This document shows positions 7,466 through 16,414 of a stretch of 39,599 nt of DNA, piece after piece. Location: positions 1 to 39,599 of the forward strand of contig NZ_QRVG01000021.1 of the NCBI RefSeq assembly GCF_003459245.1, given 5' to 3'. Both the position numbers and the translations under genes were made by a program. How positions within the stretch are numbered: the stretch's first letter is position 1; the number at the start of each line of letters is the position of its first letter. The stretch is from Collinsella sp. AF23-2 (lineage in GTDB: Bacteria; Actinomycetota; Coriobacteriia; Coriobacteriales; Coriobacteriaceae). The notes under the pieces are model-generated. The model did not search any database and was not told the DNA's origin. It was given only the letters and a program-made list of their open reading frames with translations.

Positions 7466-9468
7466 TATGCGAACTGGCTCAGATAGAGGTCGGCGTAGGC
7501 GCCCTCGACTGCCAGCAGCTCCTTATGCGTGCCCTGCTCGATGATATTGCCGTGATCCATGACCAGAATCAGGTCGGCATCCACGATCGTCGACAGGCGA
7601 TGCGCGATCACAAAACTTGTGCGCCCACGCATAAGTGCGTCCATGGCGCGGCCGATGGCAAGCTCGGTGCGCGTATCCACGCTCGACGTCGCCTCGTCCA
7701 GGATGAGAATCGCCGGGTTGTTGAGCAGCACGCGTGCGATGGTTAGCAGCTGACGCTGGCCCTGGCTGATGCTTTCGGCATCGTTGGCTACGCGCGTGTC
7801 GTAGCCCTGAGGCATGGTGCGCACAAAGAAGTCGACCTGGGCGGCGCGAGCGGCCGCAGCAATCTCCTCGCGCGTTGCCTCGGGGCAGCCGTAGGCGATG
7901 TTCTCGGCAATCGTGCCGTCGAACAGCCAGGCGTCCTGTAGCACCATGCCAAACTGCTGCCGTAGCTCGCCGCGGTCCATGAGGCGCGTATCCACACCGT
8001 CAAGCGTAATACGGCCGCCGTCGATCTCGTAAAAGCGCATGAGCAGGTTGATGAGCGTCGTCTTGCCTGCGCCCGTGGTTCCCACCACGGCAATCTTCTG
8101 GCCCGGCTCGGCGGTAAACGACACGTCGCGCATGAGCGGCTTGTCGGGCGCATAGCCAAAGCGCACGTGCTCAAAAGCGACGCGGCCCTCAATGCGACCC
8201 GGCAGCTTGGCGGCGACCGCCGGCAGCGGATCGGCTTCCATCTCGGACTCGTCGAGCAGGTCGAACACGCGCTCCGCACTCGCCAGCGCGCTCTGCAGCG
8301 AGTTAAAGGTAAACGACAGCTGCGTCATGGGCTCGGACGCCTCGTAGATAAACTGGAAGAACGCCTGGAACACGCCGACGGTCATATGCCCGGCAACCAA
8401 CATGCTGCAGCCCACAAGCGCAATCACGATCTGCGCCAAGCGGCCGATAAAGCGCACCGCGGGACCGACGGCGTTAATCATAAAGTCGGCCTTGGTGCTC
8501 ACGCGCGCCAGCTCCTTCGAAGCCTCGTGCACCTCGACAGAGCTCTGGTGCTCGCGGTTAAACGCACGAATCACCAGACGGCCCGAGTAGCCCTCCTCGA
8601 CCGCGCTCGTAATCTTGGACACCCACTCCTGGCGCTCGCCCGTCACATCGTGCGTGCGGCGCGACACGACCTTCGTCACCAGCAGCGAAAGCGCCGTAAA
8701 GAACAAAAAGACGAGCGTGAGCGGCACGCTAAACACGAACATCACGCTCACGGCGCCCACCACGGTACCGATCGACACCAGCAGCTGCAGCAAGCCGCGC
8801 TGCATGCTCTCGGACATCTTGTCCAAGTCGTTGGTCGCACGGCTGACGACCTCGCCGGGACGATGCGCGTCAAAGTAGGCAAGCGGCAGACGGTTGAGCT
8901 TTTGTGCGATGCGGTTGCGTAGGCGCAGGTTGAGGCGTTCGGCCACGCTCGACATCAAAAAGCTCTGGAGCGCGTAGAACGAGGCAGCAGCCGTCCAAAT
9001 CATAAAGTAGATGAAGATGGTCCTGCCGCAGTTCTCCCAGGTAATGCTGAAGGTAGTGTTGTTGGCAAACGCCAACTTCATGTGCCCCCACAGCTCATCG
9101 ATCACGCGAGCACTATATGCCGGTGCAGCGGTGTTAAAGATGGCATAGAACACAATGCTCGCGAACACGATATAGAAGCGCCAATGGTCGCCGGCGGCCT
9201 CGCTCCACAGGCGGCGCACCGTCGCCCAGGTGTCGCGGGGCGTCTCGTCCTCGTCCCCGTCGTCAACGTCGCGCATGCGCTCTGCCTCAGCGCGGGCGCG
9301 CTCGTCCTCGGCGCGCTCGTTTTCCTCGTAGAGTGCCTGGCGGCGAGCCTCGCGCTCGGCCGCAGCCCTGGCGGCTTCGTCCAGGCCGGGCGTGGCGCCC
9401 GCCTCCTCGACTGTCTCTGCAACCGCGGCGTCATCGGCAATTCCCTGCTTCTTGAGCTCCTCGGTCAT
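7465..9468 (-). CDS. ABC exporter half-transporter, catalytically canonical subunit
   Basis: A 667-aa protein with a six-helix exporter domain (about 95-400) and a nucleotide-binding domain. Walker A is GTTGAGKT (463-470), the signature is ISQGQ (567-571), Walker B is ILILDEA with the catalytic Glu, and the switch His is in IAHRLST. The first 80 residues are a charged, Glu/Ala/Arg-rich extension before the first membrane helix. It pairs with the upstream gene: its ATG lies 1 nt beyond that gene's stop, and its GGGAGG ribosome site is inside the last codons of that gene. This ATG is preferred over a GTG three codons earlier because of that site. Likely a multidrug or peptide/lipid exporter; the substrate is unknown. 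Confidence 0.93.
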   Translation of the reverse strand: MTEELKKQGIADDAAVAETVEEAGATPGLDEAARAAAEREARRQALYEENERAEDERARAEAERMRDVDDGDEDETPRDTWATVRRLWSEAAGDHWRFYIVFASIVFYAIFNTAAPAYSARVIDELWGHMKLAFANNTTFSITWENCGRTIFIYFMIWTAAASFYALQSFLMSSVAERLNLRLRNRIAQKLNRLPLAYFDAHRPGEVVSRATNDLDKMSESMQRGLLQLLVSIGTVVGAVSVMFVFSVPLTLVFLFFTALSLLVTKVVSRRTHDVTGERQEWVSKITSAVEEGYSGRLVIRAFNREHQSSVEVHEASKELARVSTKADFMINAVGPAVRFIGRLAQIVIALVGCSMLVAGHMTVGVFQAFFQFIYEASEPMTQLSFTFNSLQSALASAERVFDLLDESEMEADPLPAVAAKLPGRIEGRVAFEHVRFGYAPDKPLMRDVSFTAEPGQKIAVVGTTGAGKTTLINLLMRFYEIDGGRITLDGVDTRLMDRGELRQQFGMVLQDAWLFDGTIAENIAYGCPEATREEIAAAARAAQVDFFVRTMPQGYDTRVANDAESISQGQRQLLTIARVLLNNPAILILDEATSSVDTRTELAIGRAMDALMRGRTSFVIAHRLSTIVDADLILVMDHGNIIEQGTHKELLAVEGAYADLYLSQFA

Positions 9469-9469
9469 A

Positions 9470-11206
9470 CTACTCACCTCCCTTCATCTGCGATTCCGCG
9501 ATAGCGCGGTACACCTCGCAGGTTTCCATGAGCTCGTCGTGCGTGCCTAGGCCCACGATCTCGCCGTCTTTGAGCACCACGATCTGATCGGCATGCAAAA
9601 TAGTCGAGATGCGCTGGGCGATGATGAGCACCGCGGCATCGCACGTCTCGTCCTGCAGCGCATGGCGCAGCGCCGCATCGGTCTTAAAGTCCAGGGCCGA
9701 AAAACTGTCGTCGAAGATATACAGATCGGCATGCTTCATGAGTGCGCGGGCAATCGCCAGGCGCTGGCGCTGACCACCCGAGAAGTTCGTGCCGCCCTGG
9801 GCCACCGGCGTATCGAGCCCCTGCGGCTGGTCGAGCACAAAGGTGCTCTGGGCAACCTCCAGCGCATGGAGCATGTCAGCCTCGGTCGCACCCTCGTTAC
9901 CAAAGCGCAGGTTGCTCGCCACCGTACCCGAGAACAGCCATGCCTTCTGCGGCACATAGGCGATACGCCCGCGGATGTCGTCTTGCGAAAGGTCGCGCAG
10001 GTCGACGCCGTTCAGGCGAATGGCGCCCTTCGTGGCATCGTGGAAGCGAAGCAAGAGCTTGGCCACCGTTGACTTGCCCGAGCCCGTTGAGCCCACGATC
10101 GCGGTCGTCTGTCCGCGGCGGCAGGCAAAACTCAGGTTGCACAGGGTGTCCTCGTCGGCATCGTCAAAACGGAACGACATGTGATCGAACACGGCCACCA
10201 CGTCGGCCCCGCCTGCGGACTCAGGCGCCCCGTCGCCCAGCGTAGCCTTACCGTCCACGATGCTCGGCTCGATCTCGAGCACCTGTTGCGCACGGTTGAG
10301 GCACGCCGCGGCGCGCGGAAGCGTCAGCACCACCATCTGCGCCATCATCACAAAGAACAGGATCAGAATCGCGTACTCCAGCACGGCCGAAATGCTGCCG
10401 ATTTGCATGGCATGGACGCCCACGCGGTTGCCGCCCACCCACAGCACCGCCACCTCGGCGATGTTCATCAAAAAGAAGCTGGAGCTGTCGAGACCCACAA
10501 ACAGGTGGTTGACCTTGATGGCGTTGGCCGCGTAATCGCTAAACACCTCGTCCAGGCGCTGCTCCTCGTGGCGCTCCTTGTTAAATGCGCGGATGACGCG
10601 CACGCCCACGATGTTCTCGCGCAGCACCACGTTCATGCGGTCGATAAAGCTCTGCAGGCGCATAAAGATCGGCGCGGCGTTGGCAACGGTAAAGACCGCC
10701 GCCACCAGCACGATCGCAACGACCACGCCCAGCAGCGTGCCCATGGCAGGATCGATAAACCAGGCAAAGATGATGCCCGCCACGGCCAAGAACGGTACCG
10801 GCAGCACCAGCTGAATCGTCTGCAGGATCGCTTGCTGGATCACGTTGATGTCGTTGAGCGAGCGCGTGATCATCGAACCCGTGCCAAAGCGCTCAAAGTC
10901 GCTGGCGGACAGCTCGAGCGACTTATCGTAGACGGCGTTGCGGATGTCGCAGGCCACATTGGCCGCCAGACGGGCCGAAAGATAGCAGCCCAGCACCGCG
11001 CCGCCGCTGGCCATGCCGGTCGCGATGAGCATGTACAGACCGTTGCGCAAGATGTAATCGACGTCGCCCGTCGTGATGCCCGTGTTGACCATGTTCGCCA
11101 ACATCGTGGGCACGAGCAGCGTACCGACGTTGTCGATTAGCAGCACCAGCAGCGTCACCGCGATCAGACCGCGGTACGGCCTCATAAACCTCATTAAGAG
11201 TCGCAT
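9470..11206 (-). CDS. ABC exporter half-transporter, degenerate-site subunit
   Basis: A 578-aa partner of the next gene. The membrane domain spans about 10-310. The nucleotide-binding domain has Walker A GSTGSGKS (372-379) and signature FSGGQ (475-479). Walker B reads LYIFDDS, so the catalytic Glu is Asp (D500), and the switch His is Gln (IIAQRIS). Loss of these residues in one subunit is typical of heterodimeric exporters such as TM287/288 and BmrCD, where one ATP site is inactive. The start at 11206 overlaps the marR end by 13 nt and has GGGGGAG just upstream. It is therefore the middle gene of a marR-ABC-ABC operon. Confidence 0.93.
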   Translation of the reverse strand: MRLLMRFMRPYRGLIAVTLLVLLIDNVGTLLVPTMLANMVNTGITTGDVDYILRNGLYMLIATGMASGGAVLGCYLSARLAANVACDIRNAVYDKSLELSASDFERFGTGSMITRSLNDINVIQQAILQTIQLVLPVPFLAVAGIIFAWFIDPAMGTLLGVVVAIVLVAAVFTVANAAPIFMRLQSFIDRMNVVLRENIVGVRVIRAFNKERHEEQRLDEVFSDYAANAIKVNHLFVGLDSSSFFLMNIAEVAVLWVGGNRVGVHAMQIGSISAVLEYAILILFFVMMAQMVVLTLPRAAACLNRAQQVLEIEPSIVDGKATLGDGAPESAGGADVVAVFDHMSFRFDDADEDTLCNLSFACRRGQTTAIVGSTGSGKSTVAKLLLRFHDATKGAIRLNGVDLRDLSQDDIRGRIAYVPQKAWLFSGTVASNLRFGNEGATEADMLHALEVAQSTFVLDQPQGLDTPVAQGGTNFSGGQRQRLAIARALMKHADLYIFDDSFSALDFKTDAALRHALQDETCDAAVLIIAQRISTILHADQIVVLKDGEIVGLGTHDELMETCEVYRAIAESQMKGGE

Positions 11207-11706
11207 GTCTCCCCCTCGCCCTTATCGTCAGCCTCGTTCTCGGCGGCAACTTGCCGTTTAAATGCCTCGCACTCTTCGTTAAGAACATGGGAAAACTTAC
11301 CGACCAAGCGCATGATCTCGCGCTGTTCCCACGGCTCGAGCGCCTCGAATGCCTGCTGCTCGGCCTTTTGCGCCGGCAACGCGTAGTGCTTGGCAAACTG
11401 CACGCCTTCTTCGGTCAGTCGCACAACCTTGTTCTTACGACTGCCCTCGGCAAACTCCAACGTCGCGAGCCCTCGCGCCCTAAGCGTCTTGATCGCCGAA
11501 TTGATGGTCTGTTTGCTGTAGAACCATTCACTCGTCAGCCGACTCACGGCAACGCTTCCACCCGCTGCACTCGTGTCGACGAGCATCCAGTAGGCGCAAT
11601 CCGAAAGACCGCAGGTGCGCGCGAACTCCGAATAGATACGGACAAGCCCGTTGAGCATCCGGTCGAAATCGACCGGGCTAACTGTACTATTCATCTCTCC
11701 CGCCAT
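11194..11706 (-). CDS. MarR family transcriptional regulator
   Basis: A 170-aa winged-helix regulator. Residues about 50-100 hold the HTH and wing (RLTSEWFYSKQTINSAIKTL, then RKNKVVRLTEEG), and the flanking helices form the dimer interface. It is the first gene of the exporter operon and overlaps the next gene by 13 nt. It probably represses its own operon until a transported compound binds. Two identical operator-like sites lie just upstream (11711-11761). The start is uncertain: ATG 11706 gives the longest product but has no ribosome site, while ATG 11694 has GGGAG only 2-3 nt away. Confidence 0.9.
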   Translation of the reverse strand: MAGEMNSTVSPVDFDRMLNGLVRIYSEFARTCGLSDCAYWMLVDTSAAGGSVAVSRLTSEWFYSKQTINSAIKTLRARGLATLEFAEGSRKNKVVRLTEEGVQFAKHYALPAQKAEQQAFEALEPWEQREIMRLVGKFSHVLNEECEAFKRQVAAENEADDKGEGETCDS

Positions 11707-11710
11707 TCGA

Positions 11711-11761
11711 TAGTCCGAGTTTTGACTAATTAGGGTTTCAGGTTAGTCCGAGTTTTGACTA
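11711..11761 (-). promoter_or_regulatory. Paired 18-bp operator sites before marR
   Basis: The sequence TAGTCAAAACTCGGACTA (minus strand) occurs twice, exactly, at 11744-11761 and 11711-11728. The spacing is 33 bp, about three helical turns. Each copy is a dyad TAGTC-N8-GACTA, as expected for a dimeric regulator. A TTGACG (11763-11768) and a weak TAACCT (11740-11745) at 17-bp spacing would place the first copy between -35 and -10 and the second just downstream of the start. This fits autorepression by the MarR protein; the -10 is poor. Confidence 0.7.
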
Positions 11762-11810
11762 TCGTCAAGGGCGGCCGTGCAAGACGTGCGACCCATAACA
11801 ACATGTCGAC

Positions 11811-11845
11811 AAAAAAGACCGCCGGCGCGGGGGCGGCGCCGGCGG
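11811..11845 (-). terminator. Terminator of the 11873-12163 gene
   Basis: Stem CCGCCGGCGC/GCGCCGGCGG (11819-11828 with 11836-11845), followed on the minus strand by TCTTTTTTG. Confidence 0.9.
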
Positions 11846-11872
11846 TTGCAAGAAAATATCGATTGTTGGCTG

Positions 11873-12163
11873 TTACGCAGCGACGGCCTCGTAGACCGTG
11901 GCGCCCGAGAAGCTGTCGTGCAGGCTCTTGCCACAGATCCACGGCAGTTCGACGACCTCGCAGACCGTGTTGACCAGCTCGGAGCAGTCAGTAAAGTGGC
12001 CCTTATCGTTGAGGGCCTCGCAATCCTGAACACGCCAATAGCCATCGGTGTGCGTGATGTAGTACTCGTGATCATCAATCGTCACAAAAGCGCGCGTCTT
12101 GGAACGCAGCAGCTTCAGAAATCCTTCGAAGTCGGTCTCGACGACATCTCCAGCCTGGAACAT
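11873..12163 (-). CDS. Small conserved-looking protein of unknown function
   Basis: A 96-aa soluble protein starting MFQAGDVVETDFEGFL; I do not recognise the family. It is acidic, has four cysteines and an aromatic middle (DDHEYYITHTDGYWRV) that suggests a small beta fold. There is no signal peptide or membrane segment. A very strong AGGAGG site 7 nt before ATG 12163 and a dedicated terminator at 11811 show that it is a real, probably well-translated gene. It stands alone between the marR operon and a divergent nitroreductase, so context gives no role. Confidence 0.8.
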   Translation of the reverse strand: MFQAGDVVETDFEGFLKLLRSKTRAFVTIDDHEYYITHTDGYWRVQDCEALNDKGHFTDCSELVNTVCEVVELPWICGKSLHDSFSGATVYEAVAA

Positions 12164-12457
12164 GATGTTACCTCCTGGCCCGGCGCCACCACGGCGCATT
12201 GATAAACGTTGGTACTCCTTTAGTAAAACCTTTATCAGAGGTTATGCGTTCGTCATTTAGGCAAGTGGTAAAAAACCGCAGGGTAGACGGGATAAAACGT
12301 TTAACCATCCCATTTGTTTGTCACATTCTGAAGGTACTTTTATGCAAACCTACTTTTCCAATTGGAATCTACCCTTTTGGCCGGGCAATTGACCGTCTAT
12401 CGTTTGAGCCCGACGGGTATGAACGGGGCATCTGCAACGCCACCGCAAGGAGACACC

Positions 12458-12979
12458 ATGGAGACTATCGAAGCACTCATCCACCGCCGCAGCTGCCGCA
12501 AATACAGCGATCGTCCCGTCGAGGCCGAAAAGCTTGCACGCATTATCGAAGCCGGCCAATATGCACCGAGCGGCATGGGCCGCCAACCGGTGACGTTTGT
12601 CGCCGTCACCGACCCCGCGACCGTCGAGCGTCTCTCACGGCTCAACGCCCAGGTCATGGGCAGCAACGGCGACCCCTTCTATGGCGCCAAGACCGTTGTG
12701 GTGGTGCTGGTCGACCGCAACGTGCCCACGCATCTGGAAGACGGCTCGCTCGCCATGGGCAACTTGCTCAACGCCGCCTATGCACTGGGTGTCGATTCAT
12801 GCTGGATTCACCGCGCGCATGAGGTCTTTGACTCACCCGAGGGCCTGGAACTGCTGGCCAGCTGGAGCCTGCCCGCCGACGGCAGCCTGCGCGGTGTCGG
12901 TCACTGCATTCTGGGCTATGCCGAGGACACGCTACCCGAGCCCAAACCCCGCCGCGACAACGTCGTCTACGTAAGGTAA
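12458..12979 (+). CDS. Nitroreductase family protein
   Basis: A 173-aa FMN-dependent oxidoreductase of the nitroreductase fold. The FMN-binding start IHRRSCRKYSDRPV (about 8-21) and APSGMGRQP (35-43) are typical. So is the glycine-rich end, which reads GHCILGYA. Members reduce nitroaromatics, quinones or flavins with NAD(P)H; the substrate is unknown. ATG 12458 has AAGGAG 6 nt upstream; the frame is open from 12362 but that stretch lacks a ribosome site. The 294-bp gap in front (12164-12457) shows only an isolated TTTGTCACATT (12317-12327) and AT-rich promoter-like sequence. Single gene. Confidence 0.9.
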   Translation: METIEALIHRRSCRKYSDRPVEAEKLARIIEAGQYAPSGMGRQPVTFVAVTDPATVERLSRLNAQVMGSNGDPFYGAKTVVVVLVDRNVPTHLEDGSLAMGNLLNAAYALGVDSCWIHRAHEVFDSPEGLELLASWSLPADGSLRGVGHCILGYAEDTLPEPKPRRDNVVYVR

Positions 12980-12994
12980 CCCAGGAGCGTCATA

Positions 12995-13033
12995 GGGGTA
13001 GCTAATTTGGGACGGGGCTATTTTAGCCACCCC
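12995..13033. repeat. Second copy of the GGTAGCTAATTTGGGACGG element
   Basis: Positions 12997-13019 match 211-233 nearly base for base (GGTAGCTAATTTGGGACGGG plus GCT). Here the flanks form a different hairpin: GGGGT/ACCCC (12995-12999 with 13029-13033) outside and GGCTA/TAGCC (13016-13020 with 13024-13028) inside. It lies between the stop codons of convergent genes and could also terminate transcription. Confidence 0.6.
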
Positions 13034-13042
13034 ACTCGCAAC

Positions 13043-13618
13043 TTATCTTGCCGATGGAGTTGTCGTCGTTTCGTTCGTGTGGGTCGTTTCGGCGCCGTCG
13101 CCCTGTTCGCCCTCGTCCTTTTGAGCGTCGGCGATGGTGGAGGCCGCCGCGACGATGCCGCGCTGGGGTGCGACGCCCGTCTGGGTCTGAGCGCCCTCGA
13201 CAACTTCTGTGCCTGCATGCGCGAGCTCGGGCGATTTAAACACCGCGTCCAAGTTGGCGCCACCGCCGGCGTAGCCAAGCGCAGCGAGTGCGATGACGAT
13301 CACTGCAACGACGACCGCGATCGGCACATAACGATGCCAACCAGCAGGATTGAGCCCACTGCGGCGAGCCGCCCCGCGGCTGATGTAGCCGAGCGTGCCG
13401 TCGTGCTTGAGCTTTGAGCCCACCACGCGTTTGCGGCCCCACAGCGAGGACTCTGCCTGCATTGCCAAGCGGGCACCTGTCGAAGGATAGCCGTATTTAG
13501 TGCGCTTGAACGAGCCGTCAAACCCCGAGGCGTGTTTACCCCACGTCACCGATGTTGTGCGTCGGTTGACCGGCGCGGCACTCCGCCTTCTGCGGCTCGG
13601 TTTTGAAGTCTCAGCCAT
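13043..13618 (-). CDS. Single-pass membrane protein of unknown function
   Basis: The 191-aa product has three parts. Residues 1-95 are very basic (SRRRRSAAPVNRR, then KRTKYGYPSTGARL), probably cytoplasmic. Residues about 98-118 are one hydrophobic helix (VPIAVVVAVIVIALAALGYA). Residues 119-191 are acidic, Ala/Thr/Glu-rich and low-complexity, probably outside. I do not recognise a domain. ATG 13618 has GAGGG upstream; an earlier in-frame start at 13672 has none. The topology is seen in poorly characterised envelope proteins of coriobacteria, but no role can be inferred from neighbours. Confidence 0.7.
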   Translation of the reverse strand: MAETSKPSRRRRSAAPVNRRTTSVTWGKHASGFDGSFKRTKYGYPSTGARLAMQAESSLWGRKRVVGSKLKHDGTLGYISRGAARRSGLNPAGWHRYVPIAVVVAVIVIALAALGYAGGGANLDAVFKSPELAHAGTEVVEGAQTQTGVAPQRGIVAAASTIADAQKDEGEQGDGAETTHTNETTTTPSAR

Positions 13619-13702
13619 ATGCCCTCGCACGCCGTAACCAAATCGAAACAATAACGCTTTGGACTGTAGCACACGCGTCGCGCGCGGTCACGGGCGCCTC
13701 GC

Positions 13703-14920
13703 TCAACGGTCATCGTCCTTCAGCAAGCGCCACAGCGTTGTTCGGCTTACGCCCAGCACCTCCGCCGCACGGGTCCGGTTGCCGTGGAGATGATCTACAA
13801 CCAGATGCGCGATATCTCGCTCGGTATCGGCCAGCGGTCGCAGGAGATACAGGTCGCTTTCGAGTGTCGGGGCGCCAAAGGTTGCGGTCTTAATCACGTC
13901 CTCTTGGGCGAGCACTTCCTCCGCCACAGCGCGGTCCACCGTGCCCGCCCCCACCAATATATACAGTCGTTCCGAGACCTCGCGGAGCTGCAGATAATTG
14001 CGCGGCCAGCGGTAAGCATCGAGCGTCTTTGCCGCCGCGGCAGACAACGTGGGCGCTGCCGTCCCAAATGCATCAGCGAGATATTCCAAATAGCGCGCAA
14101 CCTTCGTCGACGCGGCTCCCTGCTCGGCAATCGCCGGCGCCACGCTCACCGCACAGGCGAAGCGCTCAGTCACAAAGGCAGCTTGATCACTTTCGCTGCC
14201 GCCCGGCATGTCATTCGCCGTCAGCACCACATGGCAGCGCGTCGCCAACACGGTGTCGGCCATCGTGGAAACGAGCTCGCGGAGACGCTGGGGGCCAACC
14301 GTGTTCCAGCCCTCAATGCAAAGTGTCAGCCCCGTTTGGAACAACGGCGATTCGGCGCTTTTGAGCACGTGGCGCCAACCGCGATCGGTAAGCTCATCGA
14401 GCGCAACGGCAACAAAGGGTTGATCGGCAAAAGGACCGTCCAGATAGAGGCGCTTGGCGATCTCGACCTGACCCGCTCCCAGCTCGCCCTCGAGCATAAG
14501 GGGCACGCCGCGCGCGTAACTCTCGGCGACCGGCGCAGCTACCGAGGCCGCCCCCTCAACGATGCCGTACGCGCTCGATTCGTAGCGGGCCTCAACTTCG
14601 TCGGCGTTGAGCCACTCGATGCCCGCATGTGCCGCGGCGCCGCGTACCTCGCGGACCACGACGACCCAAAGGCCCCCGCCTTCTTTGTCGGTGGGGCGAA
14701 CGGTCAGGCTCAGGCGCGTACCCGCACGCCCCATAACCAGACGCGCGCCGTCTCCTATACGGTCGAGGCGCTCAGCGACAAAAGCCGCCACATCCCGCTC
14801 AAGCGCCGCGTCATTCATGGTCGAAATCGCGACGTCCCCACGCGCATCGATTGCCAATGCCGAGGCCCCGGCAGCAGCCAGGGCCTCGGTCAAGATGTTC
14901 AGCTTGGCATCACTATCCAT
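13703..14920 (-). CDS. Enhancer-binding-protein-like regulator with decayed AAA+ ATPase
   Basis: A 405-aa protein arranged like a bacterial enhancer-binding regulator. It has an N-terminal sensory region (1-110), an AAA+-like core (about 115-345) and a Fis-type HTH (383-402, TRAAEVLGVSRTTLWRLLK). The core is degenerate: the Walker A position reads GELGAGQ (145-151), so the ATP lysine is Gln. Walker B reads LTLCIEGW, and no GAFTGA loop for sigma-54 contact is present. A WPRN (305-308) replaces the usual WPGN. It therefore probably binds DNA without ATP-driven activation of sigma-54. ATG 14920 has AGGGG upstream. It follows the YeiH gene in the same direction after 266 bp, which hold a GCCCCGC/GCGGGGC hairpin but no clear terminator. 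Confidence 0.85.
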   Translation of the reverse strand: MDSDAKLNILTEALAAAGASALAIDARGDVAISTMNDAALERDVAAFVAERLDRIGDGARLVMGRAGTRLSLTVRPTDKEGGGLWVVVVREVRGAAAHAGIEWLNADEVEARYESSAYGIVEGAASVAAPVAESYARGVPLMLEGELGAGQVEIAKRLYLDGPFADQPFVAVALDELTDRGWRHVLKSAESPLFQTGLTLCIEGWNTVGPQRLRELVSTMADTVLATRCHVVLTANDMPGGSESDQAAFVTERFACAVSVAPAIAEQGAASTKVARYLEYLADAFGTAAPTLSAAAAKTLDAYRWPRNYLQLREVSERLYILVGAGTVDRAVAEEVLAQEDVIKTATFGAPTLESDLYLLRPLADTERDIAHLVVDHLHGNRTRAAEVLGVSRTTLWRLLKDDDR

Positions 14921-15186
14921 GATTTGCCCCTGTCCGCGGCGACGTGCAACCGCCGACGGTCGCACGACCGAGTGTTTCAAAATTGAACGATATTGCTCAC
15001 CAAACACTATAGGGCAGAAAGCGCCGTCCTGCGAGTATAGGTGTTGCCCCGCATCGCCATCCTGGCGGGGCGATAAGAGCTCTTCGGGACTTATAAACCT
15101 GCGGACAAGCCATACCCGCAAGAGCTCCTATCGCTCCACCGCGAGGATGCGCTCGCCAACACGCAGCACGCAAATAAGCTACTTCT

Positions 15187-16221
15187 CTACCAGATTCCCA
15201 GCACGTGTTGCATTCCCAAACTCATGCACGCAATGCCAATCCAGCAGCAAAAGCCCAATGCGATGGGCTTGCCGCCCTTTTTGACCAGCTCGACGATATC
15301 GGTATTAAAGCCAATAGCCGCCATAGCCATCACGATAAAGAACTTCGACAGCTCCTTGATAGGCGCCGTAACGGATGCAGGAAGCTGAAGCACCGTGGTG
15401 ATTACGCTCGCCAGCACAAAGAACAGCACGAACATGGGAAACGCGCGTTTAAGCGAGAACGTGCTTTTGGCGTCGCCGCCGGCCTTGCGCGCCAGATGCA
15501 TCTGCCAGCATGCGAGCACCAACGTAATGGGAATAATGGCCAGCGTCCTGGTGAGCTTGACCACTGTGGCGCTTTCGAGCACATTGGCGCCGGGATGCAT
15601 GCTGTCCCAGGCGCTCGCCGCAGCCGTTACCGACGAGGTGTCGTTGATGGCGGTGCCGGCAAACAGGCCAAAGCCCTCGTTGGTCAGCCCGAGCATGCCG
15701 CCGAGCGTCGGAAACACGAGCGCCGCGATAACGTTAAACAGGAAGATGACCGAAATAGCCTGGGCAATCTCGCGATCGTCGGCATCAATGACGGGCGCGG
15801 TCGCGGCGATGGCAGAACCGCCGCAAATCGACGAACCCACACCCACAAGCGTCGCGATCTTGCCCGGCACGTTCATAACGCGGCAGAGCACGAAGGCGAT
15901 GACAAGCGAGGTCGAAATCGTCGCCACGATAATCGGCAGCGACTGAGCGCCTTTGGACAGAATCTGCGAGAGGTTCATGCCAAAGCCAAGCAGGATTACC
16001 GCGTACTGCAAGACTTTTTTAGACGTATAGGTGACACCGGCGGCGAGCTGTTCGCGACGATTCTTGGGAAAGACGAGCGCCAGGACCATGCCAAAGAGGA
16101 TGGCAAACACCGGCCCGCCGACCACCTCAACCTGTTTGCCGAGCAACGTCGCGGGGATGGCGACGATCAGGCAGAACAAGACACCCTTCCAGCGCTCGCG
16201 TACGATATTCGCCAGTTGCAT
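15187..16221 (-). CDS. YeiH/UPF0324 family putative anion (sulfate) exporter
   Basis: A 344-aa polytopic membrane protein of about ten helices. It shows the family signature GVGSSICGGSAIAATAPVI (about 127-145), plus the later FAGTAINDTSSVTAA and a C-terminal repeat-like half. It is annotated in some genomes as a sulfate exporter; experimental support for the family is thin. ATG 16221 has AAGGAA at a good distance. It is divergent from a GntR/FCD regulator with a 193-bp gap, an arrangement that suggests local control. The decayed enhancer-binding-like regulator lies downstream. Confidence 0.88.
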   Translation of the reverse strand: MQLANIVRERWKGVLFCLIVAIPATLLGKQVEVVGGPVFAILFGMVLALVFPKNRREQLAAGVTYTSKKVLQYAVILLGFGMNLSQILSKGAQSLPIIVATISTSLVIAFVLCRVMNVPGKIATLVGVGSSICGGSAIAATAPVIDADDREIAQAISVIFLFNVIAALVFPTLGGMLGLTNEGFGLFAGTAINDTSSVTAAASAWDSMHPGANVLESATVVKLTRTLAIIPITLVLACWQMHLARKAGGDAKSTFSLKRAFPMFVLFFVLASVITTVLQLPASVTAPIKELSKFFIVMAMAAIGFNTDIVELVKKGGKPIALGFCCWIGIACMSLGMQHVLGIW

Positions 16222-16414
16222 ATGGGATTCCTTCTTTCTATTTCACGTTTGCGACGGCTTATGATACGGCAACATTGGGCACAGCCTTGCGCAAATACAG
16301 ACCAAGATGCCGCAACAGTTCTTGGTCAACAGCCGAATTACCCACCGCGGAGAGCCGATTCGCGGCATAATTAACAGCTGACATATCAGTGTGATAGAAC
16401 GGTTGCGAGGCACT

